A stretch of 40,465 bases of DNA from an uncultured Clostridium sp. (GCA_900553685.1 USEI01000014.1:1-40465), one strand, 5' to 3'. Shown: positions 1 to 7,706, counted from the first letter of the stretch. Made by a program: numbers and translations. Notes: generated by a model not told the origin, from the sequence alone.

Positions 1-2
1 TT

Positions 3-188
3 AAGAGAAATCTTAAATTAGATACTAATGATGTAGTTGAATACTGTAAAAATAAGATATTAAATAAAGATTGTAATATTTATAAAAAAGGAAAGAATTG
101 GTATTGTGAAATCGATCATATAAAAATAACTATCAATTCATATAGTTACACGATCATAACAGCACATACTATTAATAACTCCGTTTGA
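3..188 (+). CDS. DUF3781 family protein, C-terminal part (cut by window edge)
   Basis: The frame is open from the first bases and ends at TGA 186-188, giving about 61 residues. The visible part has the pattern I associate with DUF3781 (NLKLDTNDVVEYCK, then KGKNWYCEIDHIKITINSYSYTIITAH). The family has no established function that I know of. The N-terminus lies outside the window. The last few residues after TAHTINN do not look conserved, and the next fragment starts there in another frame, so the end may be altered by a deletion. The family call is from memory of the motif, not from a search. Confidence 0.6.
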   Translation, partial: KRNLKLDTNDVVEYCKNKILNKDCNIYKKGKNWYCEIDHIKITINSYSYTIITAHTINNSV

Positions 189-291
189 AAATTTTAGCTC
201 TGGATTATTATTAGGTTTATCTGTAGGAGTTAATCTAGTAGGTATAATACTTTTAGTATTATATATTTCAAAAGAGAAGCAAAATAAATAA
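160..291 (+). pseudogene. 5'-truncated small membrane protein remnant
   Basis: A frame with no ATG, GTG or TTG start runs from just after a stop at 157-159 to TAA 289-291. From position 184 it reads FENFSSGLLLGLSVG and continues as one hydrophobic segment followed by a Lys/Glu-rich tail. This resembles the C-terminal half of a short one-helix membrane protein. It overlaps the end of the DUF3781 gene in another frame, as expected if a deletion joined two genes near 170-184. It could instead be a chance hydrophobic frame. Confidence 0.3.
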
Positions 292-309
292 TGAATGGAG
301 ATGATTATT

Positions 310-702
310 TTGAAAAAATATGTCCAAATAATTGGAATATGGTTTTTAATTATCCCTTTAGCCATTATAAATGGTGGATTAAGAGAAAACATATTAATAA
401 AATTAGGTAGCATTGCATTACCATTAAGTGGGATTATTTTGAGTATATGTATATTTATTGTAGCTTACTTGCTAATACCAAAAATTAAAAATTGTAAGCA
501 AAGAGATTATATTATTTTTGGAATAATTTGGTTTATTTTAACAAATTTATTTGATTTATTAATGTATATTAGTGAAGGCGGAGGAATTGAAGAATTATTA
601 AATTCATATAACTTTTTAAAAGGAAATTTGTGGATTTTAGTTGTAATAACTACATTTATATCTCCAATAATGGTATCTAAAATAAGAAAGAAGGTAATAT
701 AA
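310..702 (+). CDS. uncharacterised four-helix membrane protein
   Basis: About 130 residues with four predicted membrane helices (about 5-22, 30-55, 67-85 and 105-122) separated by short charged loops, ending in a basic tail (KIRKKVI). I chose TTG 310 because a GGAG at 297-300 lies nine bases upstream. ATG 295 and ATG 301 are in the same frame but have no well-placed Shine-Dalgarno. It contains a GLRE motif after helix 1 and a PKIKNCKQRDY motif after helix 2. I do not recognise a function. It sits in a stretch of small, partly broken genes. Confidence 0.6.
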   Translation: MKKYVQIIGIWFLIIPLAIINGGLRENILIKLGSIALPLSGIILSICIFIVAYLLIPKIKNCKQRDYIIFGIIWFILTNLFDLLMYISEGGGIEELLNSYNFLKGNLWILVVITTFISPIMVSKIRKKVI

Positions 703-742
703 AATAAATTACAATATAAGTAAGTTGTAGAGGAGATATAGG

Positions 743-859
743 ATGTTTAAAAAAGAAGATTTTAGGCATTTCCCTACCGAATATGAAATGACAGATTTAG
801 AAGATAATGACAAAAGGTATAATGATGTAAAGAAAATAATTGAAATTAGAAACAAATAA
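743..859 (+). CDS. 38-aa hypothetical acidic protein
   Basis: A short ORF with a good Shine-Dalgarno (AGAGGAGAT, starting about 14 bases before the ATG). The peptide is hydrophilic, with a central acidic stretch (TEYEMTDLEDND) and a basic C-terminus. It may be a genuine small protein or the tail of a once larger one. I recognise no family. Confidence 0.4.
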   Translation: MFKKEDFRHFPTEYEMTDLEDNDKRYNDVKKIIEIRNK

Positions 860-894
860 AGTATAATCAAAATAGTAATATATAGGGGGAAAAA

Positions 895-1110
895 ATGAAA
901 TTATTTGAAGTAGCAAATCAATACTGTAAAAAAGCAACATGAAAAACTTTATTTTTAATAAAAATGTGCTTGTTTTCTATTGGAATTATTGTGGGGCTAT
1001 TGTTGCCTGATAGATTTCGTATGCTTTTTTTGGTTATATTTGGTATATTATTTTTGCTAACATACATTCCGCTTATGATAAGATTTTATAAGATTTGGAA
1101 AAATAATTAA
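895..1110 (+). pseudogene. small phosphate-permease-like membrane protein with in-frame TGA
   Basis: The frame starts at ATG 895 after a GGGGGA Shine-Dalgarno and would encode 71 codons, but codon 16 is TGA (940-942). The reading resumes KTLFLIKMCLFSIGIIVG with two membrane helices and a basic end (RFYKIWKNN). In the family I recall, short proteins often labelled phosphate ABC permease, this position is a conserved tryptophan (DWKTL...), so the change looks like TGG to TGA. Re-initiation at ATG 964 would give only the helices. It may be a nonsense pseudogene, or a readthrough gene if TGA is sometimes read as Trp. Confidence 0.55.
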
Positions 1111-1162
1111 AATCTATAACAGGATAGCAGTTTATAATAAATAAAGTATGTGAGGAGTTTAT

Positions 1163-1513
1163 ATGAAAAACAATAAAGTATATATGATGAAATTTTCAAA
1201 AATATATGAATGTTTAGTAAGTAAAGCAGAAAGAAAAGGAAGGACTAAAAAAGAAGTAAATGAAATAATTTATTGGCTTACAGGATATAAAGAAGAAGAT
1301 ATAAATAATGTGATAGAAAAACAAATGGAATATGGTGATTTTTTTAGAAATGCACCAGAATTAAATGAAAAGCGATTTTTAATAAAAGGTATAGTGTGTG
1401 GCGTAAAAGTAGAAGAAATTGAAGATCCACTTATGCGCGATATACGTTATCTTGATAAATTAATAGATGAACTTGCAAAAGGAAAATCCATGGAAAACAT
1501 TTTAAGAAAATAG
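1163..1513 (+). CDS. DUF2200 domain-containing protein
   Basis: A 116-residue protein covering the whole DUF2200 family length. It shows the family's typical segments: [43 protein letters not shown], and near the end [22 protein letters not shown] followed by DELAKGK. It is soluble with no signal peptide. A Shine-Dalgarno (GAGGAG) lies seven bases before the ATG. The biochemical role of the family is unknown. The next gene encodes a nucleotidyltransferase 28 bases downstream and is probably co-transcribed. Confidence 0.85.
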   Translation: MKNNKVYMMKFSKIYECLVSKAERKGRTKKEVNEIIYWLTGYKEEDINNVIEKQMEYGDFFRNAPELNEKRFLIKGIVCGVKVEEIEDPLMRDIRYLDKLIDELAKGKSMENILRK

Positions 1514-1541
1514 TAGCTTACAGAGGTGAAATAATTATATA

Positions 1542-1931
1542 ATGAAAAAAATGTTGAAAGATATAAAACAGTGGGCAGAAAATGAAAAACAAGTAGAAAG
1601 TATTATTGTTGTGGGGTCTTATGCTAGAGGAACATATAAAAAAACATCTGATATAGACCTTGTTATAATTACTTCTAATAAAAAAGAAATGTTAAAAAAT
1701 CAAAACTTTATTAAGGTGTTTGGAGACGTTAACAAATCACAAATAGAATATTATGGAGCTTGTACTTCTATTAGAGTTTGGTATAAAGATGGAAAAGAAG
1801 TGGAATTCGGTATTGTTAATCCTACTTGGATAGAAAAACCACTTGATAATGGAACTAATAAAGTATTAAGTGATGGATTCAAAGTCATTATAGATAAAAA
1901 AGATTACTTTAAAGATTTAAGAATTATGTAA
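1542..1931 (+). CDS. minimal nucleotidyltransferase-domain protein
   Basis: A 129-residue protein of the polymerase-beta-like nucleotidyltransferase fold. The hallmark GSYARGTYKKTSDIDLVII occurs near residues 25-43, giving the GS motif plus the first two metal-binding aspartates. A third acidic residue is probably the Glu in KEVEFGIV near residue 90. No antitoxin-like HEPN partner gene is adjacent, so a MNT/HEPN toxin-antitoxin role is not supported. The substrate is unknown; relatives adenylylate proteins, RNA or small molecules. The start is supported by GAGGTG about 12 bases upstream. Confidence 0.75.
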   Translation: MKKMLKDIKQWAENEKQVESIIVVGSYARGTYKKTSDIDLVIITSNKKEMLKNQNFIKVFGDVNKSQIEYYGACTSIRVWYKDGKEVEFGIVNPTWIEKPLDNGTNKVLSDGFKVIIDKKDYFKDLRIM

Positions 1932-2096
1932 TTTATTATACAAATTATAGTTTATCCGAATGTTAAAATTAAGTGTGAAAAATCCACTTCTAATATGTGA
2001 TATGAAAAATATTTATAATATACAATTATATTGGAGATGGGGATATTTATCGTTGATATTATACATTGTAGAGCAGATTAAAATTAAATAAAACAA

Positions 2097-2131
2097 AAAA
2101 CAGATAATTATTTTTAATAATTATCTGTTTT
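2097..2131. terminator. bidirectional intrinsic terminator
   Basis: A perfect 14-bp stem (arms 2097-2110 and 2118-2131) with a 7-base loop, A-rich on one side and T-rich on the other. It lies between the convergent nucleotidyltransferase and MGMT-like genes and can serve both. Confidence 0.85.
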
Positions 2132-2133
2132 GC

Positions 2134-2442
2134 TTAAATATTCCATTGGTGTTTTTTTAGATCAACACAAAAATCATCTTTAAAAGTAACACCTTCACTT
2201 TTTAATAAATCAATTTGTTCTATCCAACTTGGAGAAATTCTACCTTGATGATTAACAACTCTATGGCAAGGAAAATCACCATATCGAAAAGCCATTTTTA
2301 ATGCTCTACCAACTAATCTAGCGTTTTTAGGTTTTCCGATTAGTTTAGCAATTTGTCCATAAGTTGCAACATATCCAGCTGGTATTTCTTCTACTATGGA
2401 ATATATTAAATAAGATAAATCATCATCTAATATTGTTTTCAT
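2134..2442 (-). CDS. MGMT-family DNA-binding-domain protein (alkyltransferase-like)
   Basis: A 102-residue protein that consists only of the C-terminal DNA-binding and active-site domain of O6-alkylguanine-DNA alkyltransferases. It contains IPAGYVATYGQIAKLIG, then NARLVGRALK (arginine-finger region), then PCHRVV with the acceptor cysteine retained. It is therefore not an ATL protein with Trp at that place, but it lacks the N-terminal domain of full Ogt. I start it at ATG 2442 because GAGGTG lies five bases upstream; the frame extends 15 codons further without a site. It is transcribed divergently from a full-length MGMT gene. Confidence 0.8.
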   Translation of the reverse strand: MKTILDDDLSYLIYSIVEEIPAGYVATYGQIAKLIGKPKNARLVGRALKMAFRYGDFPCHRVVNHQGRISPSWIEQIDLLKSEGVTFKDDFCVDLKKHQWNI

Positions 2443-2530
2443 AAGACACCTCAAAAGTATTATAAGATAAAGTTTAAAAAATTTCAAATAAAAAAATATA
2501 TGCTCGTAATGGCGAGATTTTGTAAAAATA

Positions 2531-2541
2531 TGTGATATAAT
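2531..2541 (+). promoter_or_regulatory. extended -10 promoter for the MGMT gene
   Basis: TGTGATATAAT contains an extended -10 (TG-N-TATAAT) 46 bases before the ATG of the following gene. No good -35 box is visible, as is common for extended -10 promoters. Confidence 0.5.
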
Positions 2542-2586
2542 ATATTAAAAGTGATTATTTTGGACTAAAATAAGGAGGAAATTAGA

Positions 2587-3126
2587 ATGATTTATACATC
2601 TAATTATAAATCACCTATTGGAAATTTATTAATTGCTTCAAAAGAAAATAAATTAGTAGGACTATGGATAGAAAATCAAAAATATTATCTATCTAATTTT
2701 AAAGACAAAATAATAGAAACAGAAAATCTTGAAATATTAGTAAAAACAAAAAAATGGCTAGATAGATACTTTAAAGGAGAAAAACCAGATATAAGTGAAC
2801 TAGAAATAAACCTTATTGGAAGTGAATTTAGAAAGAGTGTATGGGAGATTCTAAAAAATATTCCTTATGGAGAAGTAATTACTTATAATGATATTGCAAA
2901 AGAACTTGCAAAACAAAAAGGAATAAAAAAGATGTCAGCACAGGCAGTAGGTGGGGCAGTAGGACATAATCCTATTTCAATTATAATTCCTTGCCATAGA
3001 GTAGTTGGTTCAAATGGAAGTTTAACAGGTTATGCAGGTGGGATAAAGAAGAAAATTTATTTATTAGAACATGAAAAAGTAAATATGGATAAATTGTTTG
3101 TGCCAACAAATGGAACAGCTTTATAA
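2587..3126 (+). CDS. ogt: methylated-DNA--[protein]-cysteine S-methyltransferase
   Basis: A 179-residue suicide alkyltransferase that moves methyl groups from O6-methylguanine (and O4-methylthymine) in DNA to its own cysteine. It has an N-terminal RNase-H-like domain (about 1-85), then the helix-turn-helix and active-site domain. SEFRKSVWEILKNIPYGEVITY, AVGGAVGHNPISIIIPCHRVV (acceptor Cys136) and GSLTGYAGG followed by K are all present. AAGGAGG lies eight bases before the ATG. The C-terminal tail is about 10-15 residues longer than usual. The divergent neighbour is a C-domain-only member of the same family. Confidence 0.93.
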   Translation: MIYTSNYKSPIGNLLIASKENKLVGLWIENQKYYLSNFKDKIIETENLEILVKTKKWLDRYFKGEKPDISELEINLIGSEFRKSVWEILKNIPYGEVITYNDIAKELAKQKGIKKMSAQAVGGAVGHNPISIIIPCHRVVGSNGSLTGYAGGIKKKIYLLEHEKVNMDKLFVPTNGTAL

Positions 3127-3271
3127 ATGCTGAAGGTAGTAAGAATAATAATTAATACAGGTTGCAGAATAGATAACCAGCATTTTACTTAAAATGGTTT
3201 ATAAATAGAATAAGATAAAGGTATATTAGTTAGAAATACATATTAATTAAGATAGATTATTAATTAATATG

Positions 3272-3304
3272 AAAAGCGCTCTAGCCATTGCCAGAGCGCT
3301 TTTT
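3272..3304. terminator. bidirectional intrinsic terminator
   Basis: An 11-bp stem (AAAAGCGCTCT with AGAGCGCTTTT) flanked by A and T runs, between the convergent ogt and the C39-like peptidase gene. Its GC-rich stem resembles the acquired gene next to it more than the native terminators. Confidence 0.85.
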
Positions 3305-3324
3305 GTGTTCTTGTTTATGCTAGC

Positions 3325-4161
3325 TTAAATACAAGAGAGATTCCAAGCAGCAATCAGATTTTTATCTGCTACTGCGGACTCAAGGAGTCTCTTAAAAGCA
3401 AGCTTTTTGAATCCGATACTAGAGTCCAAGACATAAGCGTTACCATCATCAATTCCAATAAGGATAATGTAGTGGCCTCCATCTCGCAAATAATCATCAT
3501 GATAAATACGATTATTCACTCTTATGGGAACCATGTAACCATTAATAAGATTTTCAATAATTTCTGAGACAGATGACAATCTTGTTTTACTTAAGATAGT
3601 TGTCATATCATCAAAAACATTTCCTTTTGTCAATTGGTAGATAACATTGTCGATGAGATACATTGAACCACCGATTCCTTTAACCGGACCTGTAATGGTA
3701 TACAATTCATCAAGTGTTTTACACTTGAGAACTTCTGGTTCTATTGTACTGAGTTTTTTCTTTACTTCTGCAAGATTTACATTTTTACTAGTAAATGAAA
3801 TTTCGGGAAACTTTTCAAAGCACCAGGAACGATATCCTTTTTCAATTACTTTTTCTGCCCATGCCCGTAAGTCAAGACGTCTGTCAATAAAATGACAAAT
3901 GATATAAGCAGAAACAAAGACAACACAGCCAGCATTCTGAAGTGTACCAACAGGTCCAAAATCAATGGTCGAAAATATCGGGTCAGAAGCAAGAATAAGA
4001 TTATGTGGATATTTTGCAAATACGTTTATTTCACAAATATTATTCCATTCATCTTTTGTCATTGCCTCAAATGAATCTTTAAGTTGCTTGCCTTTTTTTA
4101 GATGGACTTCTGTCCGTTTTTTGTGTTCTGTTTTAGAAACATAAAATGATCGTAGTTCCAT
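3325..4161 (-). CDS. C39-like (papain-fold) cysteine peptidase family protein
   Basis: A 278-residue protein with a papain-like triad in order: GTLQNAGC with Cys79 in the usual Q-x3-C setting, GGHYIILIGI with the His near residue 233, and YVLDSS with an Asp near 250. This matches the C39/C39_2 peptidase fold (bacteriocin-leader and related peptidases). No signal peptide, membrane segment or ABC transporter domain is visible, so it is a stand-alone, apparently cytoplasmic enzyme. Its G+C is visibly higher than its neighbours and it uses CGG for Arg at least twice, which points to transfer. Start at ATG 4161 has AAAGGAG seven bases upstream. The substrate is unknown. Confidence 0.65.
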   Translation of the reverse strand: MELRSFYVSKTEHKKRTEVHLKKGKQLKDSFEAMTKDEWNNICEINVFAKYPHNLILASDPIFSTIDFGPVGTLQNAGCVVFVSAYIICHFIDRRLDLRAWAEKVIEKGYRSWCFEKFPEISFTSKNVNLAEVKKKLSTIEPEVLKCKTLDELYTITGPVKGIGGSMYLIDNVIYQLTKGNVFDDMTTILSKTRLSSVSEIIENLINGYMVPIRVNNRIYHDDYLRDGGHYIILIGIDDGNAYVLDSSIGFKKLAFKRLLESAVADKNLIAAWNLSCI

Positions 4162-4272
4162 AGTGAAACTCCTTTCTAGCTTTATAAGTTTTTATACTAC
4201 AAATTCTATTATAACATAAAAACAGCTAAATATCAATGTTTAGAAGATTATCGTTGCTGCTATGTTTAAGAG

Positions 4273-5847
4273 CTATTTTATGTAATAATTTATTATATAA
4301 TCATTTATATACATAAATATTAAACAAGATAATGCATTTAAATTCATAAATAACATAAATGAATAAATATATTTTTCTTTTATTTTTTTATTAAAAATAA
4401 TTGTTTTATTATCAAATGTAATTACTGTTAATAAAATTACAGGTAAAAAGTATCTTGATTGAACTCCTAAGATTACGGGAGATTTTAAGCTTGTCCAAGC
4501 AACATATAAACTTGTGTATATAAGCAATACAACAATTGTAAATATTATTAAATATACAATTTTTTCTTTAAAATTAAATTCTTTTTTATTTTTATCTTCA
4601 TTCACAAAAAATAACATTGCAAATATAATTAAGCAAGGGAAAACAAATAATACAGAAGCTTGAGAATTAAAATGTCCTAATCCTTCTCCACATAAACTTA
4701 ATATAAAAGTTTGATTATAAATATGTATTGTTCTAAATAATATCAATAAATAACTAATAGGATGAGTCAATATATATATTACCTGTTCTTTACTATTAAC
4801 TCCAGGATTAACTTCCACTAAAAAAGTTGTAGCATAAGAAAGCCATAAAATGTTTATTATTAATGCGCCAAAGAAAATTCCGAATTTTATAATTATAACG
4901 TGATTTTTTTTATTAAATTTTTCTTTTGGTAAAGTAAATAGCAATAAACAAATAGGCACATAAACTATTTTACAAAGAGATACGACAATAGATAGTACAC
5001 TTAATATAAAAATATCTTTTTTACTTATAATTTTTTTGTTTTTATTATATTTTAAATATAGTATATATGAAATAAATAATATGCAAACACCAAGAGTTAT
5101 AGCATCAGAAGACATTGATGCAAATTCACTTATTGTTATTGGTAATAGACCTAAAAAAAGTACAATGTGTTTTTTAAAAGGTATTAATTTAATTGAAAAA
5201 TAGATACATGTTATTGCAAGTATCATATTAAATACTCTGGCAAAATAGCATTGTACAGAAATTCCACAACCAAATAATCTAGCTATAAACATACCAAAAG
5301 CTTGAGGAATATGGCAAATAGGGAAATATGTGGCCATTGAATAATTCATCATATATTCTTCATCAGTTTCTGGTGCTGTGAGTCTTGACCAAAATTCTTC
5401 ATAAGATGTTGTAGTTCTTGTAACTAATTCATGAATTTTAGAATTTATCATTCCAACAGGTTTACCGGATTCATCCTTATCAGCTAAAAATATACCCTTT
5501 GAAATCATATAGGCTCTTCTAGCATGTTGGTCCTCATCAGGAATTTTTCCTAAAGGATTAGCAATGCAATACATAATAGCCAGAGGAATGACTAATACTA
5601 AATATAATTTTTCAGGTTTTATATTATATTTTTCAAAAATTACAAAAATAAAATAATATATAACCCCCATTAAAATTACAGTAATAAAAGTTATATTAGC
5701 AAATATATTATTTCCAGGAAGTTGAAGTTGATATTCACCATCTATAAAAGAAGTTAAAGCAATAAGTAACACTATGCACATAATTCCAAAATGTACAAAT
5801 TTAAATTTCCAATTATTTTGAAAAAAATTCTTAAAAAAAGTTTTCAT
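4273..5847 (-). CDS. DUF2142 multi-pass membrane protein
   Basis: A 524-residue integral membrane protein with about 11-12 hydrophobic helices. After the first three comes a long loop with GKIPDEDQHARRAYMISKG, the characteristic P-DE-x2-H-x2-RAY motif of DUF2142, a GT-C-glycosyltransferase-like family often found in cell-surface glycan loci. The acidic loop (residues about 95-180) would be extracytoplasmic. ATG 5847 is chosen because GGAGG lies five bases upstream; an in-frame TTG four codons earlier overlaps that site. It is divergent from an XRE regulator, and palindromic operators lie between the two, so repression by that protein is likely. Enzymatic activity is inferred only. Confidence 0.75.
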   Translation of the reverse strand: MKTFFKNFFQNNWKFKFVHFGIMCIVLLIALTSFIDGEYQLQLPGNNIFANITFITVILMGVIYYFIFVIFEKYNIKPEKLYLVLVIPLAIMYCIANPLGKIPDEDQHARRAYMISKGIFLADKDESGKPVGMINSKIHELVTRTTTSYEEFWSRLTAPETDEEYMMNYSMATYFPICHIPQAFGMFIARLFGCGISVQCYFARVFNMILAITCIYFSIKLIPFKKHIVLFLGLLPITISEFASMSSDAITLGVCILFISYILYLKYNKNKKIISKKDIFILSVLSIVVSLCKIVYVPICLLLFTLPKEKFNKKNHVIIIKFGIFFGALIINILWLSYATTFLVEVNPGVNSKEQVIYILTHPISYLLILFRTIHIYNQTFILSLCGEGLGHFNSQASVLFVFPCLIIFAMLFFVNEDKNKKEFNFKEKIVYLIIFTIVVLLIYTSLYVAWTSLKSPVILGVQSRYFLPVILLTVITFDNKTIIFNKKIKEKYIYSFMLFMNLNALSCLIFMYINDYIINYYIK

Positions 5848-5874
5848 GTGTTCCTCCAATCAATTACTATATTA

Positions 5875-5891
5875 TTTCACTATTTGTGAAA
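5875..5891. promoter_or_regulatory. operator-like palindrome 1 (DUF2142 side)
   Basis: TTTCACTATTTGTGAAA is an inverted repeat (TTTCA/TGAAA) 28 bases upstream of the DUF2142 start. It shares 16 of 17 bases with the second copy 20 bases further on. It is probably a binding site of the adjacent XRE repressor. Confidence 0.6.
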
Positions 5892-5910
5892 CCTAATACA
5901 TAATAACATA

Positions 5911-5929
5911 CTTTCACTATTTATGAAAG
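5911..5929. promoter_or_regulatory. operator-like palindrome 2 (XRE side)
   Basis: CTTTCACTATTTATGAAAG has perfect 6-bp arms (CTTTCA/TGAAAG) and lies 46 bases upstream of the XRE gene start. Its likely role is autoregulation of the XRE gene. Confidence 0.6.
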
Positions 5930-5974
5930 TTAAATTTAAGATTTTTATATTATAGTAATTATAGGTGAAATCTT

Positions 5975-6193
5975 ATGGGTAAATATGATGAAGAATATAA
6001 AAAAATAGGAATGAACATATCCTCATATAGAAAAAAGATGAAAATGACTCAAGAAGAATTAGCTAATAAAGTAGGAATTAGTTATAGTTATCTTACACAA
6101 ATTGAAGCACCTAATGTTATTAAGAAAATGTCATTAGAAGTTTTACTTGATATTGCTTCAGCACTAAATGTGGATATTAATAAATTATTATAA
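5975..6193 (+). CDS. XRE-family helix-turn-helix transcriptional regulator
   Basis: A 72-residue protein that is almost entirely a Cro/CI-type HTH domain: IGMNISSYRKKMKMTQEELANKVGISYSYLTQIE, with the recognition helix around residues 35-48, then a dimer-forming tail (SLEVLLDIASALNVDINKLL). It has no effector domain. AGGTG lies seven bases before the ATG. It is divergent from the DUF2142 gene and probably binds the two palindromes between them. Confidence 0.88.
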   Translation: MGKYDEEYKKIGMNISSYRKKMKMTQEELANKVGISYSYLTQIEAPNVIKKMSLEVLLDIASALNVDINKLL

Positions 6194-6203
6194 AGTTTTA
6201 AAT

Positions 6204-6247
6204 CACTTCAGTTTGCATTTATTGCAATAATTTTGAAGTGTTTTTTT
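6204..6247 (+). terminator. intrinsic terminator after XRE gene
   Basis: CACTTCA (6204-6210) pairs with TGAAGTG (6234-6240), with an inner TTGCA/TGCAA stem, followed by a T7 run. Confidence 0.75.
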
Positions 6248-6249
6248 AT

Positions 6250-6564
6250 TTTTATATTAATTAAAATATAATGTTTATAGGAAAATATAGAAAAAATACT
6301 GAAAAATTGAATAAAATATAAAATTTCAAAATATAAAATTAAATATTCTAATTATACAATGATTAAAAATGTTTTAAGCTATATATTACAATTTGAATGA
6401 AATTTTTAAATATGTTAAAATAATATTGGTTAAATAAAAATTAGAAAGGGTGATATCTAAAACAAATAATTCAAATATAAAGGTAAGGAGTAGATTAAAA
6501 GTGAAAGCATATTTTCCATAGCGTCTCTATCTATAATTAAAAAATAATTTTATAGGGAGAAGTT
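6250..6564. other. AT-rich gap with no clear gene
   Basis: About 310 bases between the XRE terminator and the CDF transporter gene. Only very short frames occur, such as a possible 23-codon GTG frame near 6451-6522 without a recognisable product. The promoter of the CDF gene must lie here but I cannot single one out. Confidence 0.4.
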
Positions 6565-7467
6565 ATGAGTAAGAAAGAACGACAAAAAAAAGAAAAAAAA
6601 TTAATAAATTTTTCATTATTATTTTCTGCAGTAGTAATATTAATTGAATTTTTACTTTCATTTGCCAGTAAATCAAACACACTTTTAATGGATAGTGTAT
6701 TTGATATTGCAGATTTACTTTTAGTAGGAGTTTTAGCATTAATAATTCCATTAATATATGGTCCAATAACAGAAAAAAAGCCTTTTGGTGGTGCACAAAT
6801 TGAATCTGTATTTGTTATAATAAAAAATGGATTTTTATTATTAGTTACAATTTATTCAATAATATCAAATGTTAAGATTATACTTGAAGGTGGAAGAAAT
6901 GATTTAGATTACAACATAATTGTTTTAGCAGAAGTTTTAATATTAATAATTTCTATATTAGTTTATGTTATGATGAGTAAAGTGACAACTAAAGAACTAA
7001 ATACACCTGTTATTAAAACAGAAATTTTAACATGGAAACAAAATATGTTTTGGACATTTGGAGTTGGATTTACATTTTTTTTACAAAGATTTTTTGGTGC
7101 ATTTCATATTGAATTTATAACACCATATTTAGATCCTGGAATAGCAGTTTTTTTAGCTTCTTTTATGATTTTCGAACCAGTTAAATTAATAATATCAGCA
7201 TTAAAAAATATATTATTAATTGCTCCAGAAAGTAAAATTTTTAATGAAATAAAGAGAATTATTGATAAAGAAGTAAAAAACACAAAATTTAAAGTAACCT
7301 TTCATGAGATTGTTCAAACAGGTCGTAAATTATGGATAGATGTTTATTTTAAATCTAGTGATGAAGATTTAAATATAAATGAATTAAAAAATGTAAAGAA
7401 GCAAACAGAAGAAATATTAAAAAGAAAGTTTGAAGAAATTGATATAGAATTTATACCAGATATATAA
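6565..7467 (+). CDS. cation diffusion facilitator (CDF) family transporter
   Basis: A 300-residue protein with six hydrophobic helices in its first 215 residues and a C-terminal cytoplasmic domain of about 85 residues with the ferredoxin-like CDF pattern (FHEIVQTGRKLWIDVYF). Helix 2 holds DSVFD (residues about 43-47), the D-x3-D metal-binding pair of CDF antiporters that export Zn2+, Fe2+ or other divalent ions. The second-site HD-x3-D of canonical members is not obvious in helix 5, so it is a divergent member with uncertain metal choice. GGGAGAAG lies upstream of the ATG. It precedes a cadmium/zinc efflux operon, in keeping with a metal-homeostasis cluster. Confidence 0.8.
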   Translation: MSKKERQKKEKKLINFSLLFSAVVILIEFLLSFASKSNTLLMDSVFDIADLLLVGVLALIIPLIYGPITEKKPFGGAQIESVFVIIKNGFLLLVTIYSIISNVKIILEGGRNDLDYNIIVLAEVLILIISILVYVMMSKVTTKELNTPVIKTEILTWKQNMFWTFGVGFTFFLQRFFGAFHIEFITPYLDPGIAVFLASFMIFEPVKLIISALKNILLIAPESKIFNEIKRIIDKEVKNTKFKVTFHEIVQTGRKLWIDVYFKSSDEDLNINELKNVKKQTEEILKRKFEEIDIEFIPDI

Positions 7468-7511
7468 TTGTAAAGTTTATAATAAATTTAGTTATAAAAA
7501 AATCTAGACAG

Positions 7512-7603
7512 TACTTGATAAATTTTTAAAAATAGATTATTTATAATATCATATATAAAAACTCTTATTTACTAAAATAGAGTTTGTAAAAATTAAAATA
7601 TAA
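7512..7603 (+). other. decayed partial copy of a T-box leader
   Basis: The stretch repeats parts of the lysA T-box leader downstream. TACTTGATAAAT resembles the -35 region at 10300. A 16-base block (7537-7552) is identical to 10371-10386. AAACTCTTATTT (7559-7570) is identical to 10394-10405, and AGAGT-x-TGTAAAAA follows in both. It lacks the 5' part of stem I and the conserved T-box sequence, so it cannot work as a riboswitch. It is followed directly by a terminator hairpin. Confidence 0.6.
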
Positions 7604-7620
7604 AACTATAAAACATAGAG

Positions 7621-7654
7621 AAAGAAAGCGTTTGAATAATGCTTTCTTTTTTTT
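7621..7654 (+). terminator. intrinsic terminator upstream of the cad operon
   Basis: AAAGAAAGC (7621-7629) pairs with GCTTTCTTT (7641-7649), followed by a T run. It ends transcription from the CDF gene before the cad promoter. Confidence 0.75.
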
Positions 7655-7676
7655 AGAAAAGTTTTTAAAAAAAATA

Positions 7677-7706
7677 TTGACAAATGAATATCTATTCAAC
7701 TATAAT
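7677..7706 (+). promoter_or_regulatory. cad operon promoter
   Basis: TTGACA (7677-7682), an 18-base spacer and TATAAT (7701-7706). A metal-regulator palindrome fills the spacer, so bound repressor would block RNA polymerase. Confidence 0.8.
7685..7698. promoter_or_regulatory. ArsR/CadC-type operator
   Basis: TGAATATCTATTCA is a perfect 6-2-6 palindrome inside the promoter spacer and resembles known CadC/CzrA/SmtB operators. A second related inverted repeat, TTGAGTGAATGTTCAA, lies at 7718-7733 near the expected transcription start. Confidence 0.7.

Noticed and set aside
1542..1931. MNT/HEPN toxin-antitoxin module
   Set aside because: The nucleotidyltransferase gene has no HEPN-type neighbour; DUF2200 is not a known partner.
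6451..6522. A 23-codon GTG frame before the CDF gene
   Set aside because: Very short, low complexity and without convincing initiation signals; probably chance.
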